From: Hydrogeniiclostridium mannosilyticum
GTDB taxonomy: Bacteria; Bacillota; Clostridia; Oscillospirales; Acutalibacteraceae
Assembly (NCBI RefSeq): GCF_003268275.1
Contig: NZ_QLYR01000001.1
Span: 310,001 to 374,000, forward strand
DNA length: 64,000 bases
Direction: 5' to 3'
This document shows, in pieces, positions 45,528 through 53,813 of this stretch. The translations under genes were made by a program, and so were the position numbers. Position 1 is the first letter of the stretch; each line of letters starts with the position of its first letter. A model generated the notes under the pieces. That model was not told the DNA's origin. It worked only from the letters and a program-made list of their open reading frames with translations, and searched no databases.

Positions 45528-46748
45528 TTAGGCATGAATGGCCTCACTGAAAAATTTGTCGTGAATAACAGCAACTGCCTTATCTGCATCTTCCTTGCTG
45601 ATCAAAACCGAAATCTTGATTTCACTGGTCGAAATCATGGTAATATTGATATTCGCTTCATACAGGGCCTCGAACATATCCGCTGCAACGCCAGGATGTG
45701 TTTCCATGCCTGCACCGACAACTGAAACCTTTGCCACGTTCTCGTCATAAACAACACTGCTGGCGCCAATGAGCTCTACATAGGCGGAGAGCAGCTCGAT
45801 GGTATCCTTCAGATTTTGCTGGTCAACGGTAAAGCTGATGTCCTTTGTGCCATTGCGCCCAATGGATTGTAAAATAATATCCACATTAACATTTTTTGCT
45901 GCCAGCTTAGAAAAGATTTTAAATGCCAGGCCCGGCTTATCCGGTACCCCTATAATCGAAATCCGGGCGACCTTCTCGTCCTTTGCAACACCGCTGATCA
46001 TCATCTTTTCCATTTGCTTAGCCTCCTTAACAATTGTTCCCTTAGCTCTGGTCAAGCTGGAAAGCACCTCCAGCTGAATATTATATTTTTTTGCCATTTC
46101 CACCGAGCGGTTGTTCAAAACCTGAGCGCCCAAGGAAGCCAGCTCCAGCATCTCGTCGTAGGAGATTACGCTCAGCTTTCTGGCATTTTTCACCTTGCGC
46201 GGGTCGGCGGTAAACACGCCCTCAACATCCGTATAAATCTGGCAAAGATCCGCATTCATCACCGCTGCAATCGCTACCGCGCTGGTATCGGAACCACCAC
46301 GGCCCAGCGTTGTCATATCGTCGTAGCGGTTAATGCCCTGAAAGCCGGTTACAATCACAATATTCTTCTTATCCAGTTCTTTCTTAATACGGTCCGGAAT
46401 AACCCGTTTAATCCGAGCGCTGCCATAAGCCGAACTTGTGTGGAAACCCGCCTGCCAGCCCAGCAGCGAAACGACCGGATAGCCCAGCTTTTCAATCGCC
46501 ATAGCCAACAGGGAAGCCGATATCTGCTCCCCTGCGGTCAGCAGCATATCCATCTCCCGCTTTGAGGCCTGCGGATTAATCTCCTGTGCCTTTTCAATCA
46601 AATCGTCGGTGGTGTCCCCCTGCGCCGAGACAACAACCACTACACTATTCCCTTCCGCATAGGTCTTGGTGACAATATCCGCCACATTAAAAACCCGCTC
46701 TGCATTGGCTACGGAACTACCGCCAAACTTCTGCACAATTAATGCCAT
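45528..46748 (-). CDS. lysC: Aspartate kinase
   Basis: 406 residues from ATG 46748 (GGAGGAAG upstream); an earlier in-frame start lacks a ribosome site. Phosphorylates aspartate at the entry to Lys, Thr and Met synthesis. Kinase motif VQKFGGSSVAN, GRGGSDTSAVAIAA and TDVEGVFTADPR. Two ACT domains at the end (VARISIIGVPDKPGLAFKIF, AKVSVVGAGMETHPG) give feedback control, typically by lysine or threonine. Placed after hom and thrB, so a threonine-branch enzyme is likely. Confidence 0.95.
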   Translation of the reverse strand: MALIVQKFGGSSVANAERVFNVADIVTKTYAEGNSVVVVVSAQGDTTDDLIEKAQEINPQASKREMDMLLTAGEQISASLLAMAIEKLGYPVVSLLGWQAGFHTSSAYGSARIKRVIPDRIKKELDKKNIVIVTGFQGINRYDDMTTLGRGGSDTSAVAIAAVMNADLCQIYTDVEGVFTADPRKVKNARKLSVISYDEMLELASLGAQVLNNRSVEMAKKYNIQLEVLSSLTRAKGTIVKEAKQMEKMMISGVAKDEKVARISIIGVPDKPGLAFKIFSKLAAKNVNVDIILQSIGRNGTKDISFTVDQQNLKDTIELLSAYVELIGASSVVYDENVAKVSVVGAGMETHPGVAADMFEALYEANINITMISTSEIKISVLISKEDADKAVAVIHDKFFSEAIHA

Positions 46749-46924
46749 AAAGCTTCCTCCAATTATCAATCTGTCGCAAATATATAATTCTTTAAAAAGT
46801 CCGCCAAGGTCATTTACAATGTGGGTAAACTAAATCCTAAAAAATAACCTACACCATTCAGCTATTGCCTGAAAGAATGCCAGGGTTTCATAACTCCTTC
46901 AGAATATTTTGCATTGGGTTAAAA

Positions 46925-47821
46925 TCATTCGATTGAAACGCTGGCTCCGTTTGCATCCGTGTCCAAAACAAGTACCTGCCAACCGGAAATCCCCCGTTCC
47001 TCCAGGTGTGAGGAAGCATAGTGCAGGAAGCTGTCCGCATCCCCGGCATGAATCATTGCAATAATTGTGGGGCCCGCACCACTGACATAAGTTCCCAGGG
47101 ACCCTAACTCATAGCTCATGCGGAATACGCTGTCCAGGCCTTCAATCAAGCCGGAACGGTATGGCTGGTGGATGCGGTCTCCCACCGCGACACGAAGATT
47201 TTCCAGGCTGCCGGAAAACAATGAAGCCGTCATCAAAGCCGAGCGCGACAGATTATATACCGCATCCGACCTGGAGTATTGAGCGGGCAGCACTGCACGC
47301 GCCTTTTCTGTCTTCAGCTCAAACGGCGGAATAAACACCGCAAAGCGAATTTTATCTGAAACCGGTACGCTTACGCTGTAAACCCGCTCCCCCTCGATGG
47401 CAGACGCCACCAGGCCGCCCTCAATCGCCGGCGTCGTATTGTCTGGGTGGCCTTCTATCTTTGCCGCAAAATTCACAAGATCCTTTTGTGAGAAAGGAGT
47501 GCCCAGCAAACGGTTGGCGCCTAAAATTCCCGCCACTATGCAGGACGAGCTGCTGCCCAGTCCGCGGGCCATGGGGATATTGTTCTCCTGCACCAGCCGG
47601 AGCCCCGGCAGCTTCCGCCCGCACTGCTCATAAAGCCGCTTTGCCGCCCAGTAAATCAAATTATGTTCATCGGTCGGAATGACGGTCGAGTCCCTGCTGG
47701 AAATATCAACCACATCCGACTCCTCCATCCACACCCTGTTATGCATGGAGAGCGCAATACCAAGAGAGTCAAAGCCTGACCCCAGATTAGCGCTTGTCGC
47801 CGGTACCTGAACCCGTATCAT
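46925..47821 (-). CDS. thrB: Homoserine kinase
   Basis: 298 residues of the GHMP family. The N-terminus VQVPATSANLGSGFDSLGIAL and the ATP loop ARGLGSSSSCIVAGI are diagnostic; the C-terminal GAGPTIIAMI is the third motif. Makes O-phosphohomoserine for threonine synthesis. Lies 33 bp after hom. No thrC is present in the window. Confidence 0.96.
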   Translation of the reverse strand: MIRVQVPATSANLGSGFDSLGIALSMHNRVWMEESDVVDISSRDSTVIPTDEHNLIYWAAKRLYEQCGRKLPGLRLVQENNIPMARGLGSSSSCIVAGILGANRLLGTPFSQKDLVNFAAKIEGHPDNTTPAIEGGLVASAIEGERVYSVSVPVSDKIRFAVFIPPFELKTEKARAVLPAQYSRSDAVYNLSRSALMTASLFSGSLENLRVAVGDRIHQPYRSGLIEGLDSVFRMSYELGSLGTYVSGAGPTIIAMIHAGDADSFLHYASSHLEERGISGWQVLVLDTDANGASVSIE

Positions 47822-47854
47822 TTTAGCCGTTCCCCCTGCCTTGCTTAAACCAAA

Positions 47855-49099
47855 TCAAACATCGCCGATGCGAATCATACTTACGGCTTCAACACCTAAT
47901 TCCTTCAGGGCGTCAAGCTTCTTATGAATATCCTTTTCCGGCATGCTTTCGGTGATGAAAGCCAGTTCGCCGGCGGGGGCATCCTTGCGGGAAAGGCGCG
48001 TAATGCCGCCGAGCACACGGCTGGCATTATGGTAGGCCAAATCCACGTTGTCGATACGAACCCGCACATACATGCTGACCGTGTCCAGCATATAATCTTC
48101 AACATAATCGCTGCTGCCGTCACTCCAGAATAAATATTTACGGGCTCCGATGTGCTTAACACAATCGATTACATCGGCTACCACAGCGCTTGCCGTCGGC
48201 AGTTTGCCGGCTCCCTTGCCGTAAAACACAACATCACCCGTGGAATCCCCGCGAACCAAAATACCATTAAAGACATCGTCTACATTGGCAAGCTGGCTTT
48301 CCCGGGGAATAAACATCGGGCAGACGATAATTTGCAGTTTCTTTTTCTCATCGCGTTTAACGCGGCCAATCAGCTTAATCACGCCGCCCCAGGACTCCGC
48401 ATACTCCACGTCTTCGAGCGTCAGCTTTGTGATGCCCTCCGTATGTACCTGGTCCGGGTAAACATGCTTCCCGTAAGCCAGGGATGCCAAGATGCAAATT
48501 TTACGGCAGGAGTCATGCCCCTCCACGTCGGCCGCCGGGTTCCGCTCTGCATAGCCGAGCTGTTGCGCCAGCGCCAGCGCTGCCTCAAAGGACATTTGCT
48601 CCCGAATCATTTTTGTCAGGATAAAATTTGTCGTCCCATTGAGAATACCGGCAATTTCTATCACATCATTGGCGGCAAGGCATTGGCTCAGCGGACGGAT
48701 AATTGGAATACCTCCGCCGACGCTTGCCTCAAACAAATAATTCAGGTTTTTCTGCTGTGCCAGCGCCAGCAGCTCGGCGCCCTTCATGGCAACCAGCTCC
48801 TTATTGGAGGTCACCACACTCTTACCCGCCTCCAGGCAGCGCTTCGTATATTCGTATGCAGGATGCAAACCGCCCATAACCTCAACAACAATCTTTACCT
48901 CATCATCATTGACAATATCGTCGAAAGATTTGGTAAAGCGGGCCTCAAGAGGGTTCCCGGGGAACTCCCGCAGGTCCAAAATATACTTAATGTTGATTTC
49001 TTCCTTTGCCTTTTTGGCGATTTTCTCCGCATGGTTTGTCAGAACTTCTACCACACCGGAGCCAACGACACCATAACCCATAACCGCAATATTTAACAT
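47855..49099 (-). CDS. hom: Homoserine dehydrogenase
   Basis: 414 residues. NAD(P)-binding GYGVVGSGVVEVL, then VGGGIPIIRPL, GILNGTTNFILTKM and AERNPAADVEGHDSCRKICIL (substrate site). C-terminal ACT domain (about residues 345-414) for threonine feedback. First gene of the hom-thrB-lysC group, 48 bp after the PBP gene, with a GGAG ribosome site. Confidence 0.96.
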   Translation of the reverse strand: MLNIAVMGYGVVGSGVVEVLTNHAEKIAKKAKEEINIKYILDLREFPGNPLEARFTKSFDDIVNDDEVKIVVEVMGGLHPAYEYTKRCLEAGKSVVTSNKELVAMKGAELLALAQQKNLNYLFEASVGGGIPIIRPLSQCLAANDVIEIAGILNGTTNFILTKMIREQMSFEAALALAQQLGYAERNPAADVEGHDSCRKICILASLAYGKHVYPDQVHTEGITKLTLEDVEYAESWGGVIKLIGRVKRDEKKKLQIIVCPMFIPRESQLANVDDVFNGILVRGDSTGDVVFYGKGAGKLPTASAVVADVIDCVKHIGARKYLFWSDGSSDYVEDYMLDTVSMYVRVRIDNVDLAYHNASRVLGGITRLSRKDAPAGELAFITESMPEKDIHKKLDALKELGVEAVSMIRIGDV

Positions 49100-49147
49100 A
49101 GTGACGACTCCTTTTTATCTCTATATTGATATTCTTGACTCAGCTTC

Positions 49148-51463
49148 TTAATCGGACGGCTTGTTATGCGAGGAACTATTGGAATCCGCCTCGCTGGAGC
49201 TCTGCTCATTTTCCGAGGAGGCCGGCTCTGAAGACTCAGCGGAACTCGAGGGAACAACCACCGGCCCGGATTGCGTTGTCTCTGAGGAGGATACGCGCGG
49301 CGGCTCAGAAGAAGCCTCACTGGAAACCGGTTCCGAAGACTCCGCCCCCTCATGCTCGCCGTCACAAATAGAGGGCAGATTATCCCGCGAATACCAACCG
49401 AGCTCCGTCTCGCTGCAAACTCCCGGATTTTCCAGCTTTCCGGTCTCCACGCAGAACTTTGCGGAAATCATATCGGGGTCCAAGGTAAACTGCTTGGCTT
49501 CCTTATTAGACAGATACTGGCTCATAATATTTTTCCAAATTTTCTTAGCGATATCTTCATCGTCCATTTGCCGCTTATAGCTGGCATAACCCGTCCAAAC
49601 GCCGCCAACGGCATAAGGCGTTCCGCCAATAAACCAGAGGTCCTTGCGGTCCTGAGTGGTTCCAGTTTTACCGTAAACCTGCCAGCCGTCCAGTGCGGCC
49701 AGCCGTCCGGTGCCTGCCTGAATGACATTTTCCAAAAGGCGGTACATGATGCTTGCATTGACGGAGCTAATGGCCTGAACCGGGGCCGTCTCCCTGTTGT
49801 CGAGGATCACGTTTCCGTCATGGTCTGTAACATAGTAGTAGGTGTAGGGCTCATAGAATTTGCCGCCGTTGCCGAAAATCTGAAAGCCCCCTACCATCTC
49901 CCGGATATTGGTGCCGAAGCTGCCGCCGATTGCCATAGAGGGCACCTGCATATCCGTTGCTATCGGGGAGAAATTCAGTTTGTCCTCCAGGAAGGAAACG
50001 GCATTTTGAATCCCCACTGAGAGAAGAACTCTTACCGCGGGCGGGTTTTTAGAAACCTGCAACGCTCTCTTTACCGTGACGTCTCCTTCGAAGACAGGAT
50101 CATAGTTGTTAGGGCCGGGGCTGCCGTCCCCGTTAAGATAGCCGTCCACAGGGTTGTCATCCAAAATTGTCGAATAGTTAATCACTTTCGCTTCCAAGCC
50201 GGGGGCATAATCCACCAGCGGCTTAAGCGACGAACCGGGCTGACGGTTCGTCTCCGTCGCATAGCTGGTGCCAAGGTTCAAATATTTAGCGCCTACCCGT
50301 CCAACAGTCGCCAACACCCGGCCATTGTAGTCCATTGCCAAGAATCCGCCCTGTGCGCCGGGATCCTGTGTAAAAATGGAACGGTCGGACAAAGCCTCCT
50401 CCGCAATCGTCTGCAGCTCTGTATTTTGCGCCGAGTAAATGCGAAGCCCATTGTGGTAGATCATATCGGATGCTTCCGCCTGGGTACACTCGTATTTCTC
50501 CATCAGGTCTCTGCGAACATCCTTGAAAACCTGTTCGGTGTACCAATCCCAAATGGGAACGGAGTCCACCACATTTTCACTCGTACGGCCCACAAATTCC
50601 ATGTGGCCCGATTTTTCATAGGCCGCATCGTACTCTTCCTGCGTAATTTTTTCCTGATCCAGCATCTGGTCCAGCACAATTCTCTGACGTCTTTGGTTGG
50701 CCTCTGGATAAACAAGTGGCGTATATGCCGTGGGGTTTTGGGTGATTCCCGCGATTGCCGCACACTCGGCAATGTCGCAATCCTGTATATCCTTGCCAAA
50801 ATAGAGGTTAGCCGCACTCTGAACGCCCTTGCAGCCACTGCCGAAGTCGACGACATTCAGATAGACCTCTAAAATCTGCTCTTTCGAATATTCCTTTTCA
50901 AGGTTAAGCGCACGGAAAATTTCCTTTACCTTACGTGACAGGCTGACATCATTTTCACCCGTCAGATTTTTAATCAGCTGCTGCGTAATGGTAGAGCCGC
51001 CATAGGAACCTTTCGAATGGGTGACAAGATTATAAACGGCGCCTATTGTCCGTATCCAGTCCACACCGTTATGGTCTTCAAAACGTTTATCCTCAATAGC
51101 AATCATTGCATCCTTCATTGCCTGCGGGATGTCCGAATAATTCACCCAAACGCGGTTTTCACCGCTGTAAAGGCTTTGATACTGAACCGGATTCCCGCTG
51201 TCATCGTTTTCGCCATTAACATAAATGAACGAGGTGTAATTGAGCTTCAAATCCATCAGGTCGTATTCAATTTTTGAATCCTTCATGCTCATGACATAGG
51301 AAAACAGTGAAACCGAAACAATAATCCCCGTAATAAATGCCACCACAAAAGCCGTCACAAGCAGCTTCCAGATTGCCTTTCCCACCGCCCTGAAGGTCAG
51401 AGCAGCCTGGTTTTGGGGGTTCGTCTGTCCATTGGCATATTTATTTAAATCCGTTTTTCTCAT
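49148..51463 (-). CDS. Class A penicillin-binding protein (PBP1A-like)
   Basis: 771 residues from ATG 51463 (AGGTGG upstream). One TM anchor near residues 35-58. GT51 glycosyltransferase: EDKRFEDHNGVDWIRT (catalytic Glu), GGSTITQQLIKN, RKVKEIFRALNLEKEYSKEQ in part. Transpeptidase: SSLK in RQPGSSLKPLVDY, KTG in VYGKTGTTQD. The tail after about residue 700 is an extracellular low-complexity Ser/Glu stretch (SSEPVSSEASSEPP and similar), likely a linker through the wall. Builds peptidoglycan. Confidence 0.94.
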   Translation of the reverse strand: MRKTDLNKYANGQTNPQNQAALTFRAVGKAIWKLLVTAFVVAFITGIIVSVSLFSYVMSMKDSKIEYDLMDLKLNYTSFIYVNGENDDSGNPVQYQSLYSGENRVWVNYSDIPQAMKDAMIAIEDKRFEDHNGVDWIRTIGAVYNLVTHSKGSYGGSTITQQLIKNLTGENDVSLSRKVKEIFRALNLEKEYSKEQILEVYLNVVDFGSGCKGVQSAANLYFGKDIQDCDIAECAAIAGITQNPTAYTPLVYPEANQRRQRIVLDQMLDQEKITQEEYDAAYEKSGHMEFVGRTSENVVDSVPIWDWYTEQVFKDVRRDLMEKYECTQAEASDMIYHNGLRIYSAQNTELQTIAEEALSDRSIFTQDPGAQGGFLAMDYNGRVLATVGRVGAKYLNLGTSYATETNRQPGSSLKPLVDYAPGLEAKVINYSTILDDNPVDGYLNGDGSPGPNNYDPVFEGDVTVKRALQVSKNPPAVRVLLSVGIQNAVSFLEDKLNFSPIATDMQVPSMAIGGSFGTNIREMVGGFQIFGNGGKFYEPYTYYYVTDHDGNVILDNRETAPVQAISSVNASIMYRLLENVIQAGTGRLAALDGWQVYGKTGTTQDRKDLWFIGGTPYAVGGVWTGYASYKRQMDDEDIAKKIWKNIMSQYLSNKEAKQFTLDPDMISAKFCVETGKLENPGVCSETELGWYSRDNLPSICDGEHEGAESSEPVSSEASSEPPRVSSSETTQSGPVVVPSSSAESSEPASSENEQSSSEADSNSSSHNKPSD

Positions 51464-51617
51464 GATCTGCCACCTTTTATTAAACTTCATGAAGGGCGCT
51501 ATAAAACAATTATTCGCATTAATTGTACAGTCATGTATAATTTTTCCAAATTTAACAAAGAATAATGAAAAAGAATCAAAAACAATGTAATGTTTCCGCA
51601 AAGGAAAACAGAAAGGC

Positions 51618-52028
51618 ATGGTAAACGCTATGAATAAAAGAACCTACATTCTGCTGGCTGTAGCCCTAGTGTGCTTTCTGACCGCCATCTTTATACTTGT
51701 TGCCCGGAACAGCTCTATGGAACCTGAAACCAGCAGTACTGCCACTTCAAATACATTTTATAATTCTACCCCAAATACGCTTTCAAGTCAAGAAAGCAGT
51801 ATGATTTCTGTGCAATCCAGCGAAAGCAGTATGATTTCATCGCTTTATCTTGTCAAAGAATATCAAGGGCATATCGGTGTGTTTGAACAGGGCAGCAGCA
51901 ATCCCTTTCAGGAAATCAAAGTCGCTGTCGCCGATCTGCCGGAAGCAGACCAGAAGCTGCTAAAAGAAGGGATTCCCGCCAGCGACCAGAACGAATTAAA
52001 CCGTATTATTGAAGACTACGAAAGCTAA
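51618..52028 (+). CDS. Small membrane-anchored protein with BofC-C-terminal-like domain
   Basis: 136 residues from ATG 51618, or 132 from ATG 51630; neither ribosome site is strong. A single TM helix (YILLAVALVCFLTAIFILVA) is followed by a Ser/Thr-rich exported linker with an internal 10-residue duplication (SSQESSMIS / SSESSMIS). The end, YLVKEYQGHIGVFEQGS then LPEADQKLLKEGI and ELNRIIEDYES, resembles the BofC C-terminal domain seen in many small Clostridia membrane proteins. In B. subtilis BofC inhibits SpoIVB; linking that role here is inference. Confidence 0.75.
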   Translation: MVNAMNKRTYILLAVALVCFLTAIFILVARNSSMEPETSSTATSNTFYNSTPNTLSSQESSMISVQSSESSMISSLYLVKEYQGHIGVFEQGSSNPFQEIKVAVADLPEADQKLLKEGIPASDQNELNRIIEDYES

Positions 52029-52045
52029 AGCAGCATTGTGAATAT

Positions 52046-52092
52046 AGAAGGGCTGGCCTCTTTCCCGCCAGAGGCCAGCCCTTCTTTTTTAT
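52046..52092 (+). terminator. Strong terminator between BofC-like gene and asnA
   Basis: Sixteen-bp perfect stem (52046-52061 with 52070-52085), GC-rich, followed by TTTTTTATTT. Serves the plus-strand gene and perhaps asnA, which ends at 52093. Confidence 0.88.
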
Positions 52093-53112
52093 TTAAAGGA
52101 TTTCAACGCCTGCTGCCCGGCAGGTTTCCAAGGTACCCGCATCCCACAGCGAGGACTGAACCTCCCCGATATGTGCCTTGCCCAATAACAGCATGCAAAG
52201 TCTGGATTGTCCAATACCGCCCCCAATTGTCAAGGGCAGCTCCCCTGACAGCAGCATCCGATGGAATAAAAGCGCCCGCCGCCCGTCACAGCCGGATTCC
52301 CGCAGCTGACGATCCATAGCCATGGCATCGACCCGAATGCCCATTGAGGAAATCTCCATTGCTTTGCCTAGTACCTCGTCCCAAAAGAGCAGGTCCCCGT
52401 TCAGCTGCCAATCATCGTAATCCGGCGCCCTGCCGTCATGCTTTTGACCGGAGCGCAGCTGGCCGCCAATCTGCATAAGAAAGGTCGTAGGGTGCGCCTT
52501 TACATAGGTGTTTTCCCGCTCCTTAGGCGTAAGCTGCGGGTACAGGTCTTCCAGCTCTTGAGCTGTTATAAAGCTCACCGTTCTGCACAGGCTGGTATGC
52601 AGCTGCGGAAAGGACTGCTGCAGCACACACAGTGTGTCATAGACCGCGCCGGCAATCCGGTTCACCGTCATTTTCAAATAGTCAGGCGTGCGGTCTTCCG
52701 CCGTAATTACCTTTTCCCAGTCCCATTGATCCACATAAATGGAATGCAGGTTATCTGTCTCTTCATCGCGGCGAATCGCATTCATATCCGTGTAAAGCCC
52801 CTCGCCGGGCTGAAAGCCGTAACGCCACAGGGCCATACGCTTCCACTTTGCCAGGGAATGCACAACCTGGGCCCGAACCCCTACAACCGGAATATCAAAG
52901 GAAACCGGGCGTTCCACACCATTTAAATCATCATTCAGGCCGGTATCCGGGTCTACAAACAACGGTGCGCTTACACGAACCAGGTGCAGCGCATTGGCCA
53001 ATTTTGTCTGAAAAGTATGCTTTACCGTCTCTATGGCATATTGTGTTTCCTTTAAATTCAACACAGAATGATAGCCCTGGGGAATATAGGTCTTTCCCTC
53101 CAAATTTGTCAC
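52093..53112 (-). CDS. asnA: Aspartate--ammonia ligase
   Basis: 339 residues from GTG 53112 (GAGG five bases upstream). AsnA makes asparagine from aspartate and ammonia with ATP and is related to class II aminoacyl-tRNA synthetases. Motifs: QYAIETVKHTFQ, LHLVRVSAPLFVD, GLYTDMNAIRRDE, IYVDQWDWEKVI, and GGGIGQSRLCMLLL at the end. It lies behind tRNA-Gly on the same strand; no T-box leader fits in the 56 bases between the tRNA terminator and the start. Confidence 0.95.
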   Translation of the reverse strand: MTNLEGKTYIPQGYHSVLNLKETQYAIETVKHTFQTKLANALHLVRVSAPLFVDPDTGLNDDLNGVERPVSFDIPVVGVRAQVVHSLAKWKRMALWRYGFQPGEGLYTDMNAIRRDEETDNLHSIYVDQWDWEKVITAEDRTPDYLKMTVNRIAGAVYDTLCVLQQSFPQLHTSLCRTVSFITAQELEDLYPQLTPKERENTYVKAHPTTFLMQIGGQLRSGQKHDGRAPDYDDWQLNGDLLFWDEVLGKAMEISSMGIRVDAMAMDRQLRESGCDGRRALLFHRMLLSGELPLTIGGGIGQSRLCMLLLGKAHIGEVQSSLWDAGTLETCRAAGVEIL

Positions 53113-53167
53113 CCTTTCCTCGGCGGGCCCGCAGCGGACGGAGCCGCCGGAGCGCATAAATCAACTG

Positions 53168-53207
53168 AAAAAACAAAAACCACACACCGGAACAGGCCCG
53201 GCATATG
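53168..53207 (-). terminator. Terminator after tRNA-Gly
   Basis: Leftward stem CATATGCCGG / CCGGTGTGTG (with G-U pairs), seven-base loop, followed by TTTTTGTTTTTT. It starts only 10 bases after the tRNA CCA end. Confidence 0.75.
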
Positions 53208-53216
53208 GTCTCAACA

Positions 53217-53292
53217 TGGAGCGAACGACGAGGCTCGAACTCGCTACCTCCACCTTGGCAAGGTGGCGCTCTACCAGATGAGCTACGTTCGC
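53217..53292 (-). tRNA. tRNA-Gly (GCC)
   Basis: 76 bases including an encoded CCA. Acceptor stem GCGAACG / CGTTCGC, D loop AGCTCATCTGGTAGAGC, anticodon loop TTGCCAA with anticodon GCC, T arm GCGAGTTCGAGCCTCGT. All four arms pair. Reads GGC/GGU glycine codons. Confidence 0.97.
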
Positions 53293-53813
53293 ATAGCGCA
53301 TTTTTAAGTGCTTATATATTATATTATACTCCCTTTTAGATGTCAAGAATGAAATTATATTTTTTTTACAGGCGCTCTGTCCTTATCTTTAATATGCACT
53401 CGCCCAGTTGCCGGCCGTTCGACTATTTTTTCCGATGTTCCTACCGCTTTCTTTTCCCTATTGTATATGGTATAATGGCAACAAGCCTTTGGCTTGTTGC
53501 TGGGAAGCCTTCTTTCGGGGCACAGCCCCTCCCGCGCTTTCCGCGCGGCGGCGGCTTCCCTTTCCCGTTTTACAACACCTCAATTTATAGGCCTACTGGT
53601 TGCTGCTCGAAAGCTTTCTCTCGGGGCGCAGCCCCTCCCGTGCTTTCCGCGCGGCGGCGGCTTCCCTTTCCCGTTTTACAACGCCTCAATTTACAGGCCT
53701 ACTGGTTGCTGCTCGAAAGCCTTCTTTCGGGGCGCAGCCCCTGCGCTATTGCTTGATGGCGCAAAAAACCGTGAATGAACAATGTTTATACTTTTACTAT
53801 GGGAGTGAAAAAG
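53293..53813. other. 521-bp gene-free region before dnaD
   Basis: Contains the structured repeat with extended -10 (53468-53545), its 106-bp tandem duplication to about 53745, and short AT-rich DNA next to tRNA-Gly. Open frames crossing it follow the repeat, lack ribosome sites and are not genes. Confidence 0.7.
53468..53745 (+). repeat. Structured repeat copy with 106-bp tandem duplication
   Basis: Starts TGGTATAATGG, then a hairpin with arms GCAACAAGCC / GGCTTGTTGC (53477-53500), then TTTCGGGGCACAGCCCCTCC (53513-53532) and a CGCGC hairpin. From about 53504 the unit repeats with period exactly 106 bp (TCGGGGC at 53515, 53621 and 53727), giving about 2.2 copies, the last cut off. Same element as at 40926-41104, opposite orientation. 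Confidence 0.85.

Noticed and set aside
48152-49096. 314-codon plus-strand ORF opposite hom
   Set aside because: Fully antisense to homoserine dehydrogenase; composition is that expected from the opposite strand.
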